Origin: Allacma fusca
Lineage: Eukaryota > Arthropoda > Collembola > Symphypleona > Sminthuridae
Assembly (NCBI GenBank): GCA_947179485.1
Contig: OX359245.1
Location: 52,439,067 to 52,503,066, forward strand
DNA length: 64,000 bases
Reading direction: 5' to 3'
Shown here: piece by piece, positions 45,744 to 58,475 of the stretch
How the letters are laid out: each line of letters opens with the position of its first letter
Position numbering within the stretch: the first letter of the stretch is position 1
Made by a program: the position numbers and the translations under genes
The notes under the pieces: model-generated
Told to the model about the DNA's origin: nothing
Databases searched by the model: none
What the model saw: only the letters and a program-made list of their open reading frames with translations

Positions 45744-46297
45744 CATGCTCTGGATCATTTTTGAGTTCATTTTTATTGATTTAAATTTATATTCGAGAAA
45801 TTCCATTGTAGTACGAATTTATAATTACCGGGTTAGGTTTCCTTTCGATGATGTTATTCTTTGTTGCACAACTGCACTGCCTTTCTTGCTTATTCGACTG
45901 TTTTTTTGTAAATTTTTCTTAATTTGGTAACACTTTCTTAACATTGTGTATAGCTCCTAAAAACACATTTCACTGTATATTACATTGGAATGTATTGTAG
46001 TAAATGGAAGTGTTCCATACGGAATTAAAATTGTGGATTTGATTTATTCATATTTATTGCTACACGTGTCTTTAGGAATCTCATCATATTGTCAGTGTTA
46101 TCAATTTTAACATATATATGCTTACACAGTGTATATTCTGTACATATGTAAATCACTGAGTTTAAAAATAAACTTCGTATATTTTCTAAAAATTTATTTT
46201 CAAAGATTATTTGGACCAGTTATTTTCTGCTATTACTTTCAAATTACTTTAGTAGTTATTTTGAAATCCCGTTTTCAGTAAACGGTTAGTTTCCTAT
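45744..46297. other. AT-rich spacer between two hAT-like elements
   Basis: No gene or repeat was recognised. Confidence 0.4.
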
Positions 46298-47545
46298 CAG
46301 GCCTGGCATTTAAGTTCAAGTAAAACTTGACAAGTTCGGGTCAAGTTCAAGTCAAGTTCGGGTTACAAGTTAATTTGAACTTGACACTGAAATCTCAAGT
46401 TCGGGTCAACATGAAATTTGAACTTGATTTTAAGGCTCGAATCAAGTTCATGGTCAGGTCTTCATTATAGACTTGACATCAATGCCATGATCAAGTTCGG
46501 ATCACATAACCCCAAAACCATGAACATGAACTTGACTTTTCATGGTCAAGTTCTTATACTCATATAATACGCTGTAGATAATCGTTCTTATGCAGATGTC
46601 CTTGCTGAAGCTGTAAACGCTAATTTAAATTACAACGTTTTCGCGTGCAAATGCTAGACCGGTATTTCTGTGTTTTCAGCGAGCAACGTGCTCCGGGCTC
46701 AAATATTACAAGCTAAATCCTGTTGTATTTTCTTCTTCACAACATCTTTTCAATTTTAACTTGATTTAAATTTTTGAATAATCATATTTTAAAAACAACT
46801 GGAAAATGAGCACATCTGAAAAGTATCAACAGTGCGAAGAAGATGCTGATCCTGGAAGTCTAACTGCATCAAGTAGCCGGAAAAAATGACCTAAGGTCCA
46901 CAAGCATTTCACATTTTGCGATTCTACAAAAAAAATACAGCTGCAAACACTGCTCGTAAGTGTATATATATATATATATATACCTGTTTCAGTTGTCCTG
47001 GCACAGACCTACTAACTCCTAAAAGAATGTTAGAAGACATCATTTGTGTTTGTCTGTGCTTGAAGGGATGGTTGAAATTCAAATCTCAAACCAATTTTGA
47101 TGAAATCCATGCATCATTCAAAAAATTCTACGGGAAATCTAGTTATTTTTATATTCTCTTATTATAAGTTTTATCAATCATTACTTCTAAATTTTGATAT
47201 TCAATTTTAAAAAATGAATGGAAATTAAATCTCAGATAATTTGTTAGCCTTTCTAATTATGAGTATACATACAACACTATAACTAGAAATTCAAGTCCAT
47301 GGTCAAGTTCATGGTCAAGTTCATGGTCAAGTTTATGGTCAAGTTCATGGTCAAGTTCATGGTCAAGTTCCATTCATGGTCAAGTTCGCCGAAATTAACT
47401 TGATTATGTGAACTTGATTACTCCGGTTCGTACCTACTTTTAAAAAATCAAGTTCAAGTTCGGATCTTAATTATGGTGATATAATCAAGTTCGGGTCAAG
47501 TTCAAGTGCGAATCATGAGTTGAACCGAACTTGAGGCCAGGCCTG
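46298..47545. mobile_element. hAT-like element with AAGTTC(A/G)(T/G)GGTC repeats and a BED-finger remnant
   Basis: It has a perfect 8-bp duplication TTTCCTAT (46290-46297, 47546-47553) and inverted ends CAGGCCTGGC. Both flanking thirds are arrays of AAGTTCATGGTC and AAGTTCGGGTCA. Starting at ATG 46807 a short frame reads MSTSEKYQQ then SSSRKK-stop-PKVHKHFTF. The last part resembles the start of a BED zinc finger, the usual N-terminal domain of hAT transposases. A (TA)n run at 46963-46982 interrupts the rest. Confidence 0.85.
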
Positions 47546-47553
47546 TTTCCTAT

Positions 47554-49249
47554 ATAGTGGTTCCCAACGTATGGCAAAATACCTACCAATAAATGACGAT
47601 TCCATTTTGTCTTATTGAAATATATTCTATAGGTGCATATGTATTCCTGGGAGAAATTTAATCATGCCAATGCGAAAGGGAATGCCATCTAAGAGGAAAC
47701 CCACGTATATGAAAATCACTGCTCGGAAACATCATTTTTAGGGATAAGTTCAATATAATCGCTGCAATTAAACATTCATTCATAACATTCATTTCATACC
47801 TCAACATTTAACGCAAATTGTTCTATCCTTACTGTGAGGGGATAAAATGTGACACCCGGACGTCCGCCACTTTTGTCAATAATTACGTGAGAATCTACTA
47901 AATTCCAAGTTTTACGATTTCAATCGATTAATTTAAATTTTCCGTCATCAAGTATAAGACCCGCGTAATGCTGCAGGCATCGAAGGGTAATTTCTAATTT
48001 CGTTCCCAGCTAAATTTAACCCTAAAGTGTAAGCGAAAGTTCTACCCGACTTTCATACAATTTCTACAAACATCTGCTCCGTCTCAATTGACAACATCGT
48101 ATAGGCACCTCATCCCATGACGCAATCCTTTTCAAATTAATATACTCATATCTAACTAGAAGTTTAATATCACACTTACACAACCGTAAGCGTATTTAAA
48201 AAAATGAGAACATTCAGTAAAAGTAAAGTTAAACCATAATTACTTAAATAGAAGAAGATACGACGACACCTGAAACCAAACGATAGCTATTTTCAGTAAG
48301 ACGACAATGAATAACAGCAGTTCATTAAATCACTGGAAAAATACCACAACAAAAGAGGCTGCCGAAAATCCTAATGTTGACCTCATATGTATCTGTCAGC
48401 GTTGTAAAAAAACTGGAATTATTGCTAAAGATTACTGCTCAAGACTGCCAAACACCCAGAGCCAAGAAAGTCGTGATCGCAAACATTTTCGAGGTAACCG
48501 AGGCGGTTGTCGTAATTTATTTATAATCCGGGTTACGTCCACTTGTCCAGACCTGTGGATTGGGAAATAGAATATGCCCATAGCCCAGTCAATTCCAAAT
48601 AAAAATAACCTCTCGGAAAACTGTAAAAAGATATATGTACACGCATACATTGTGTTCAGCCTAGATGTCAGATTTCGGTTGTGGCTAAAATTCAGGTCGT
48701 CAATCTATACGGTTGACATTGACTCCCCATTACTTAAGATTTCAATAGGCGTTTAATTTTTGACTTTAGCAACTACTTATACATACAAGTAGATACGTAA
48801 GGATGTTTGCATACATATGACGTTATGTGTAAGCACCATTGTGGCCGCTTAACATAAGTTGGCAATAAAACATGTTATCGTACAGTTATCGCTGAAACAT
48901 TAATGAGCTGAGTAACTGAGTGACTTCAAAATTTTCACATGACAATATGAAATATTTAGGCTCATTACTTAAAGTTAAACGCAATTGGTATGATAAACTA
49001 GATTAAGTCCATCATTTCTGTTAAAACTTATCAAGTGAGCTACAATACAAGCGATGAACACATTTTTGATAGGGTTCAGCATATTTAAAATGTGCACAAA
49101 ATTTTTCATTTATTCTAGGGTAAGGTGGGGTAACTTTGGGGGAGTTTAATAATTCAAGTTCAGTTTTTTTTATTCCTCGCAGGGTTCACTCATACTCGAT
49201 TCCTTGTAATTGGTTATACCAATTATATTTCATATTTTCACAATTTTTA
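47554..49249. other. Non-coding stretch before the U10 flank, nothing identified
   Basis: Short frames (for example 48307-48570, 87 codons) are not recognised. No inverted ends, tandem repeats or tRNA-like folds were noted. Confidence 0.4.
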
Positions 49250-50242
49250 GGCATTGGTAACTAAGAAAAAATTATCGGCAAATTTTAGTAAATAGTGGAC
49301 GGTAATTTGTAGGCTACGTGGTTTTCTGGTATTGCCAAATAATCTAATTTCAGATCTAAGCAGTGGGAATTACAAATCTATTAGGCAATTTTTACTGTTG
49401 AAATTCCGCGATTTCATTTACGAATTTCAATTTATTTCCAAACAAAATAAGCTCTGGTTTAACAAAACAATTTAGGCGATTGCTCAGCTGCAGTAAACGG
49501 CAAGTCTTACCAGAATCGTTTACTTGCGTTTAATTATAATTTATTGCTCAGTTTTGAACATATTATAATATTTACTCTGCGTCATTTTTCGGATAAGTCA
49601 TTTCGAGGTCTGGAGAGCTGGTCTCATTGGTCTGTTATCTGCTGAATATATATATAATTTCAAACGGATATATACAGTATAATAACTTTTCAGCTAGTGG
49701 ATGTACTTCTCAAATGCTATTGTTAACAAATACGGTTTGCAAACGTTTTGAACCTCAATTAAAAATTGCCAAAAAAGCTTTAAGATTTGAATTTAAGTCA
49801 TTCTCATCAATATTTTTACTTTACTACATACCAAGTGACGCAGTTCCTAATTCTTTCCGTCTGTGTTTAAAAAGTTGTAAAACTAAGTAGTTTTATGACT
49901 ACAATAGTCAATATCCGTGTTTCAATGGCAGCAGATTCTACAGTAAAAATCTGATTTGTAGTTCGACCTTAAATTGAAGGTATCAGTCAAATATTTTCAA
50001 ATTAACAGAATGAAAACACCTAAGTAAGTAGGACTAAACATTGAAAGTGTTTGCTCTCAATATGTAAATCCTCTGCCAAACAGTCACTCTCGGTCATACG
50101 TTTTAAGAGAGCCCAATAACCAAAAATTAAAACTTGAAATCTTGGAGAAGACCACTGATTGGGAACTACTAAAAGGCATATTGATTTCTAAACATTAACA
50201 ACGTAAACCAAATATTTCAGCTTGATTGATAAGAAAGAAACC
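49250..50242 (+). promoter_or_regulatory. Conserved 5' flank of receptor U10
   Basis: It is collinear with the flanks of U3 and U6. The best block is at about 49308-49385 (GTAGGCTACGTGG, TCTAAGCAGTGG, AATTACAAA). The corresponding region before U12 is deleted. Confidence 0.4.
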
Positions 50243-52262
50243 ATGCGCGAACGAAGCCGATCGCAGGGAGATGACAATAGGTTTAAACCAAAACAAGCAA
50301 ATCATATAAATGAAAATCATTTCAAGGAGAGGAAGTTGACAACAAATGCTGTCACCTCTTCGATAAACCGAGGAATAAGGTCCGCAAAATTTTTTCAAGG
50401 CCACCCATATACCTGGAACAATGAGGCTGGTCGCGTTGAAGAGGTCACATTTGGTTGGCGATACGTTTGGTTTTGCTTCAACACTCTATACGGTCTGGCG
50501 TACGTTTTCTTCGTGGTTGTTAGATTCGCGCAAATTAGCATTTTCACCGGGGCCAGTCTGTTGCCACTCGACTGTATATGCTATTTGTTACTTCTTTCTA
50601 CCTGATCTTCCCGATGGAGCAGTTCGCATTGACTTCTAAAGCCGCAGAATTCTGCACCTACAGGAATCAGGTCACTAAATTCCTGAAACGTTTTGAAGGT
50701 AACACAAAAATACAATACCCAAGGGTGTTCCTCACGAAGCTCATTGATAATATCTATATATAATAATTCACTTTTACGTTAATCGTTTTAAGTAAGTTCA
50801 TAAAATTTTGTTTAAAATTTTCATAAGTTAATTAAAAGTAACCGCACTCAGCATTACAGTAATACTGCCAGTAATTATTCATATTGATGAAAGATGGGAC
50901 GTTTCGGTGATAAGACTTATCCTTCCATGTTGAATATCCTTGTAAAGGTTTTTGAATGAAAATAACTAAACTCATATTTTTCATTATACGTTCTACTGGT
51001 TATTGAATAGCTACAGCACTGCATTTGCGGGGTTGTAATTCTGGAAAATTATGAACTGCAACGTTTGTAAAAAAAAGAAATTACATTTTTGATATCATCA
51101 AATTGTTCACTAAAAAAGTTTTGATGCGTCACGCCATTCTGGCAGTTTTCCCGCGTTTGCACCATACTAGCAGAATTCATGTTGATAGACATAGGAAGCT
51201 TCGGCAAAATTCGTTTCTAACTAGGACTCGTCTACGTGTCGATGAAGATTAATAGTAGCAAAAGAAAGGGACCCAAATAACTCTGTCCAAATTGCCGAAT
51301 TTTTTTAATGGAATGTAATAAATTGTATATATTATATGTACAGTAAAGTATTCATCGATATTTATGTACATATATAGATATATACGTGCAACAAACATTA
51401 CCTATCCCAAAACTTGTTCAAGTGGCTCCGTACATCTCAGCAGCTATATGGACATTAATCTTTACAAATATTGCGGGAATAACGTTATGCGCCTACTTTC
51501 GACCGGAATCACCAGAATTTTTAGCTTCACTGATTTCGGATCCCGAGTCCATGCATATTGGATGGAAAATTACATTTACATTTTTTCAATTCTACTTTGT
51601 CTGTTTATTGGGTCACTCAGGAGATGTCATACAACACTCTGTTTGTGGATTACTGTTCCCCATCTTGGAAGTCATTCCGGAACTGAGGTAGAAACAATTT
51701 GCTAATGGAATACGCTTAGATGTAAAATTTACAACTACTCAGTACTACTACTCAGTTCTGTGTTGTTATTAATTATAACAGTTCCAAGGATTGTAAGCTG
51801 ACAAAAGACGAACTTCGAAAACCTGAACGGATGGTCAAGATTTACAAACAGTTGACTCACATCATATCCCTTTATAACCAATGCTTATCAACGTTTTTTA
51901 TGGCAGTGCAAGGCCTCATTGTCCTTCTCGTTGTCTCTGCTTTTTCGGGGGTGTTACTTGTACATGAAATGCTGTCAGTTGTGCTGTGTTTAGTAGGTTT
52001 GGACGTCCTTCTTATGTTTTCCATTGCAGCCTATTTTTTTAGCGGAGTGCAACCTTCGCTCTACAAATTTGTTGAAACAATGGAATTACCAGGTTCTAAG
52101 CGCCGATCGAGAAGACAGAGCTTGGTTGAGAAAGACTATTCGAGCAACACCAACTTTGAAGGTATATATGGGAAAGGTTTTTACTATGATAAATTCTTAC
52201 AGCTCACCGTATTGCAAATCATATTCGAGAGTACCATTAATGCAACCTTGACTACAAGATAA
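50243..52262 (+). pseudogene. U10: frameshifted receptor gene with '2a'-type exon 2
   Basis: The exons are 50243-50698, 51378-51687 and 51782-52262, with all splice sites preserved. The usual first ATG has changed (GATATG to GATAAG), leaving the second conserved ATG at 50243. Exon 1 has a 2-bp insertion near 50552 (GGGGCCAGTCTG) that breaks the frame before TM2. Exon 2 is intact and is the '2a' type with acceptor TATAG. Exon 3 has an extra T in a T run near 52030 and loses a base near 52188. These cancel, leaving about 53 wrong codons between them. It is probably dead. The two exon 3 changes sit in homopolymers and could be assembly errors, but the exon 1 insertion does not. Confidence 0.75.
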
Positions 52263-53630
52263 GTTAAAGTAACATCTACAAGATAATCCGACGAATTTGC
52301 GAATGGAATATATATATATCCTATATACTAATTTGAAAGACGTCGTCTTGATGATGATGGCAGTCATCACTTATGTACGTGACATGTTGAAGCATGGCGG
52401 TTAAATAATAAAATGCGTTGATTTTTATTTTAAAGCATTTATTTTTGCTTGAATGAAATAAATACAAACCGCTATTTATTTTTAACATTTATTTTTTGTT
52501 TACTTTAACAGGCTAAAGTTATGGTAACCAAGTGTTACTGCAACTTAATCCTATTCAAGTCAACACAAAATAATACCATTTAGATTACAAAGCAGAAAAA
52601 ATTAAATTAGAGAGAAAAGAAATACCGTAATGTTAAACAAGTTACTATCTTGAATATTGGAATATGTGTGGTTAATTCAAATCAACTACCGTTTGCTTAT
52701 TTTGTACGCCTTTGAATATTAGAACAGTTTGGTTAATATGATCAGTCATCATCTTTTAACCATCACGATTAAATTTTAACTTTGGGTAGAAGAGCAAGTA
52801 GAATTTAAGAGTAACTTTTTCGTCCACCAACACATGTCAGACATACAACTCATTAAAATGATGTAGCTATCATATTCATTAACAGAGTTCTGGATTATTA
52901 AAAACAATTTGACCCTATTCTGGTCCATGGGTAAATAACCAATTTTTGTAAGCCAAGATTGAATGTTTCAAGTATAATAATCAAACATTATTCAAAAGTT
53001 TGAGAACAATTCTAACATAGTAAAAGGAGAGGCTCCAGTTTTTAAAAAACGCCTAATATTATTTTTGACCAAAGTATGTCGCAATGTTGCTAACATAAGT
53101 AGGATGCGTTTAGTTTTCTTAAGAGTGTGTTGCCGATTCCATTCGATGTTTATTTGTGACTACAGATAAAGTCAATAAGATAGTGGAGTTACTTCAAAAA
53201 CCAACGAAATGTAGGTAAAACCGTGAATATCAAGCCATTCCTTATGTAGGTCAGTGACGGGGTCCTTCGAATAACATATAAATAGCCAAATAAATAGAAA
53301 GGCATTTCTGCATGGAATCTGAGGGACATTTTTTTTTACCCTGACCGGTCCAGATTTGAACCCCTTTAAAGGAGGTTTAAAAAAAAAACAAATTTTTTAA
53401 TTTAGCTTTTTGCAAGGAAAGTAATGAAAAAAAAATATAAAGCCATTAATAAGCTACGAAGTTGGTTTCTGTCACAGATTTTACTCAATCGAAACGGGTT
53501 GATAGTTATATATATATATATATATGTATCCGATAAGCATATTTATGTTTATTATAATTTCGTGATATATGTTGTTATTTTCTCTCACTCTTCTCGGCTT
53601 CTAATCTGGATTTCGAAAGCTAAAATTTTT
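52263..53630. other. 3' region of U10, non-coding
   Basis: It does not match the 3' flanks of U1, U3, U6 or U8, so the unit boundary lies at the stop codon. No gene was recognised. It contains a (TA)n run at 53507-53525. Confidence 0.45.
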
Positions 53631-53862
53631 CGGAGGGTCGGAGTTTTGTAAATCTCCCTGGAGCGTCATTTCTGAATTTCTCTGCTGATTTTAAGATTTT
53701 AAGATCTGATTTAAAAAATCCCTGCACACAAAACAGAATCATTTCATATTGAGATTATTCCTGCAAGAAACGTTTTTCAGTTGATCTTTTGTTTAAACAT
53801 TGTTGATCTTTTTTTCAGGGATTTAAAAAATTCCAGGGAGATTTACAAAAATCTGACCCCTG
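53631..53862. mobile_element. Short ATCCCTG-type hAT MITE
   Basis: The left end (GGGTCGGAGTTTTGTAAATC, then CTCCCTGG) and right end (CCAGGGAGATTTACAAAAAT, then CTGACCCCTG) are inverted. The family motif is reduced to a few copies. No target duplication was found. Confidence 0.65.
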
Positions 53863-54899
53863 CAGTCTTCAAATGTTACATTTCCCATATGTATATAATA
53901 TATCATTCCGACAAAAATATATTTCCCCGCACTCAAGCATTGTCATTGTGTCCAACTTGTATGGGAATCTAGATAAGGCTTAGAAGGCTTGTTGGTTTTC
54001 AATTTTTGAAAAAACATATTTATAATTTTCAGCTATCCAATCGATTGTCTAATAATTATTTATTACGCATATTCCAAAACACGTGCACCTTCCTTATTTG
54101 AATAACGAAGCTTTCTTTGCAAATACGTTAAAACTTACTGGAACATATGTATATTAGACAGCCATCACTCCTCCATTCTAGATTCATCCTTATTATTAAA
54201 GGGCACTTTCTGTCCGTTTATTTAAAGTTCCGCGCGTTCATAGTTCAATGGCCTCACACAACGCGCAAAGGGTGGCATGCCAAGCACCCCTTATTATAAC
54301 CGAGCACTACGCCCGTTTATTTAAAGCGTTACTCAATAATAAATAATAACAACGAAGGCTTTAGTCAAACAACAAGTCTCAACGACTGGGCTTGAATCCT
54401 AAGCCGTTTAGCTATAAATTTCTACACTCACACTACCACCTCTCCAAGTAATTGTGCCTGTGAAGCAAAGGGCTTTTAATAGTTTATAATATACAGGGAA
54501 AAATGCAAGTAATTTAGAAAATACTGTACTCAAAAGGATACCTACTACAACGCAATAAGTCCACGCAATCAAAAAGCAAAAATGGATTAAATAGTTGCAG
54601 TAAAATGAACTTCATTTAATGAAACACGTTTCAGATTTATTGTTGCCTCCAAATTGTAGATTATTTGCTAATGCAATGTTTATTAATACTATGCCGTTTA
54701 ATATTTTGCACTAAACTGCAATGTTAAATGTATAAACTTTTATAATGAAAACGTCAGCAAGTCAAGAGTAAGGCAATATACATACATATGTACTACATTG
54801 TTGTTAGCTTGTTGAATAATATTAAATACATATTACTAAAATTAAATTATGAAAATGTTTTAAGATAATACAGTATTAATCTTACGTACTATTAAGTAA
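53863..54899. other. Non-coding stretch with a weak tRNA-like segment
   Basis: At about 54375-54445, read on the minus strand, GGTGGTAGTGTGAGTG and GGATTCAAGCCC are spaced like the A and B boxes of a tRNA-derived SINE. The acceptor stem does not pair, so it is not a tRNA gene. The string CCGTTTATTTAAAG occurs twice (about 54216 and 54313). Nothing else was seen. Confidence 0.3.
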
Positions 54900-55560
54900 C
54901 ACCGAAAAGGGCGTAACGAGTAAAACGTCCTTTACGTGCTTAAAAATTACACGTTAGTTGAAAGGAACACTTACGCAGTACGTGTTAACAATATTTTTTA
55001 TCAGAGCCAATAAAGATCTGTCTGTGCTTGTATCGTAATTCCAACTATAACAAAACATTTAAAATTATTGATGCAGTTGTAATAATAATAATTTCTTTAT
55101 TCAGGATTCTTTTCGGGCTGAACCCATATCATCCGTACATTGCAAGTGTAATGTGCATTTGTAACATATTGATGCAGTTATGAAAGCTCACAATCAGAGA
55201 TTTATGGTCCAAATTGCAATATATCTGATATTCAAAAAAACAAAAATAAGTAAAAAAAAAAGTAATTTAAATGTTCTAAAATGCAATTTGTTTTGTTTTG
55301 AAAATAGAACAAGTATTTAAATCCAAAATACTACCAAACTAATAGCTCCAGTTGTGTCACACATACAAATATCACTCCCAAAAATAATCGGTTTAGCTAA
55401 ACTGATAATTGACCTCCATGATTTACAAGTCTCCTGACAGTGGTGTGTCAATGGAGGAACATGCCACATATGTAACACAACATGTTTAAAAAGTTTAGAT
55501 GCTCTTCTCACACATAAAGTCACTACATTAAATACACGAGAATTACTGATAGCGACAAAG
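54900..55560. other. Duplicated tail segment as found behind relics U4 and U7
   Basis: It aligns with about 10860-11400 and 22630-23760 (the GTGTTAACAAT string, then GGAGGAACATG near 55453). No gene. It carries the small retro-insertion at 55079-55167. The receptor relic that should precede it is missing or unrecognisable. Confidence 0.5.
55079..55167 (-). mobile_element. 89-bp truncated retro-insertion with (ATT)n tail
   Basis: A 12-bp duplication ATTGATGCAGTT flanks it (55067-55078, 55168-55179). On the minus strand it ends in AATTATTATTATTAC. It is probably the very end of a LINE with an ATT-repeat tail. Confidence 0.75.
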
Positions 55561-56017
55561 CACTGTGTCTAAAAGTTAGAGAATTTCATATTTATTTACT
55601 AACAGTCAACTGCATGTTTATAAGCACTTACAAAAAAACTGGGAATCGGCTTGACAACAACTAAATGTATATATAAATCATTATATTGTATTGTACAGCT
55701 GTCAAGAAAAGGAACAGCTGTTGCTGTATTTTGGCCATATATAAAAATAACTGCTTCAGCTAAAACCCTCAGAACATTTGATATAATGAATTCAGGACGA
55801 CTCCAGTATTACTCGGGTATACTACGGTATTCATAATGACCCTGTGGACTGTAATAAATTCAGTCCTTCAAGCGTTTTACTTAACTCCTAAGAGAACAAT
55901 GATTTATTTCCTTCGGGCAATGATTTCTTTTATGGAATTTTTCGTACAAAAGTTAGAAACGACGGGGACGGGTTTCCCAAACGAAGCCCCTGGCATTCAT
56001 ATAATGAATCATATTTA
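55561..56017. other. Non-coding stretch before relic U11
   Basis: Short frames at 55651 and 55836 are not recognised and are not shared with other units. Confidence 0.35.
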
Positions 56018-56775
56018 TATTGAACTTTGCAAATAAGTGTGTGTAAATATTGTGGGGTTTAATTTGTCCAAGTTAATTAATGGTAACGATTTTCAGCGTT
56101 AGAGTATTGCGACCAGAATTAACAGTATGGAAACATTTATCGGACTCCAAGTAAGCACAGTTGGTAAATAATTGCAAATAGGGTTCCTTGGAAGTGTTCA
56201 ATAATATTCTAATATAATGGAACATTTCGATGTCAAGAAAAATTATCCTTGAATGTTAAAATTTGTTTTTGGTGAAAATGCCGAAATCCACACAAATTGT
56301 CCTCATTTCATAAACAAGATGGCTTGATTTACCAGAAAAAAACATTTGTAGAGCGAAGTCAACTCTGTATGAAATAATTTTTGTCTGTTTGTCCCGAAGT
56401 TCAAAACTACACGAGGCCCATTCTACTTTATCTGCTCATCGGGTCACTCTGGAGATTTCATTATGCACTCTATTTGCGGGTTGCTGTTCCCAATTCTGGA
56501 GATCATCCCGGAACTGAGGTTGAAACAATTTTCAAGCGGAACAAGTTCAGTTAGAGATACGTTGTCACATTCAGTCCCATATTGTTATTGTTTGTAACAG
56601 TTCCACGGATTGTAAGCTGACAACAAACGAACACTTGAACGAATGTTCAAGACCTGCAGACAGTTGACTCACATCATATTCCTTTGAAATCAGTGTTTAT
56701 CAACATTTTTGGTGACAATGAAAGGGCTGGTAATTCTTTTGGTCGTCTCTGGTTCTTCGGGTTCGTTTATTTAGA
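56018..56775 (+). pseudogene. U11: receptor relic (intron 1 start, part of exon 2, part of exon 3)
   Basis: 56018-56110 matches the start of intron 1. 56405-56518 is the second half of exon 2 up to the LR/donor (the donor is changed to CTGAGGTTGA). About 56600-56775 is the first part of exon 3, with frame breaks, ending abruptly at TCGGGTTCG. The beginning of exon 2 and the end of exon 3 are gone. Confidence 0.7.
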
Positions 56776-58014
56776 GTCGCGACTGTTAATTATGGTGAGC
56801 TTGAAAATAATAAATGTATAACGACAACTTGAATGTTGTACATAATTTGCTTTTTTATTGTTATTAACTTGAAATTAAAAAGAAAAGAAAACGAAACAAT
56901 AAAAAATACTTTAATTAATAATTCTCAAAAATGTCTTTCTTGGTTCATAACTTGTATAAGATCTATTTTTCATTTACAAACTTGTTGATCTCTGCTTGCG
57001 TTTGTCATCGAGTCAAGGAAAAGGTCGGAATGGTTATAAATCTATTAACGCGATCTCTTATCCAGTCCATCCGAAACCTTTCCAAGAACTGGCCTAATCT
57101 TGTCTTGAATCATTCAAAGATTCTCTACTTGCATATTTTTAAGCAGCATGTACATACTTACTTATTTACAAGCTAGCCGTTTTAATATTTCTAGTAACAT
57201 TAGGAAGAATCTGTGCAAATTGATTTTTCGTCCGGGCACTGCATACGGTTTTGTGTGCGATTCTGCTGGATGGAATGCTGCGTTGCTTAAATTATAAATA
57301 TCAATTCTTGTATCTGCTGATACAGATTTCTCCCTTTAATGCAAACGTGATAAAACGCGATTTCCATTAACGTTGCATTGCATGACGTAAGTTTTTTTAA
57401 GAAGAATGTCTCCGACGTAACAATGTTCATACTTCTGAGCTTATACGTCGAAAGGTAGCCAAAATACGAATTATCATCAAGTTTTTACTAACAAATAGAG
57501 ACAAAAAACACGATTTCTACGGTTCAATACAAGTAAGAAAATTCTCACTTCGCTTCTACATATTTATATAGGCATCAAGCTTAGGCTTAAAATTCATCTG
57601 TTTCTGGCTAGTACAGTAAGTAGTCACTACTATATGTGCTTGTTTGTAGAAGAGGAAATTAGGAAACATTAATATCATATTTAAACCAGTAGATGGGCAA
57701 ATATATTCTTTAAGTAAGGAAATCTAATTTGTTGTTTGACTTTAAATTGAAGGAATCAGTCACATATTTTCATATTTACAAATCAAGTACAACTAAGTTG
57801 GACTAAATTTTGTAAGTGTTTGCTCTAATCATGTAAAGCGACTGGCAAACAGTCAGCATCAGCAATGCTTTTTAAGAAAGCCCAATAGTCAGAAAAGACA
57901 CCCTGAAATCATTATTCAGCTTTACAGATGAAAACTGTTTGAGAACAAATTCCAGAGATTTCTATTGATTTTTAAACATTGTCCACTTAAACCAATTGAT
58001 TCAACTTGATTGAT
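56776..58014. other. Spacer and partial 5' flank of U12
   Basis: An 81-codon frame at 56931-57176 is not recognised. From about 57430 it aligns with 16830-16950 and 32330-32430. Around 57680-57720 most of the conserved promoter-like flank is deleted, leaving only the last 300 bp before exon 1. Confidence 0.5.
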
Positions 58015-58475
58015 ATGAACGATACCTTGCACGAAAGCCGATCGAGCTGCGATGACAATAGTTTTAAACCAAAACAAGCAAATTATACGTATACAAACCA
58101 TTTCAAGGAGAGCATGTTAGCATCGAATGTTTTTGTCTCGTCAATAAATAGAGGAGTAAAGTTAGCAAAATATTTCCAAGGCCACCCGTTTACCTGGAAT
58201 TATGAGACTGATCGCCTTGAAGAGGTCACATTTGGCTGGCGATACGTTTGGTTTTGCTTCAACACTCTATACGGTCTGGCGTACGTTGTGGTTGTTAGAT
58301 TCATACAAATCAGCATTCTCAACGGAGGGCCTCTTGCTGCGCGTTTGTATATGCTATGTGCTACTTCGGTGTACCTGCTCTTTCCCATGAACCAGTTAAC
58401 ATTGGTTTTTAAAGCCCAAGAATTCTGCACCTAATTCTACACACTAGTTATGCTTTTACAGATACATATAGAAAT

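Noticed and set aside
48307..48570. 87-codon frame with a CQRC pair
   Set aside because: Isolated, not duplicated, no recognisable domain. It may be chance or a transposon scrap.
54375..54445. tRNA gene on the minus strand
   Set aside because: A- and B-box-like strings are present, but the acceptor and anticodon stems do not form. At most it is a decayed tRNA-derived SINE.
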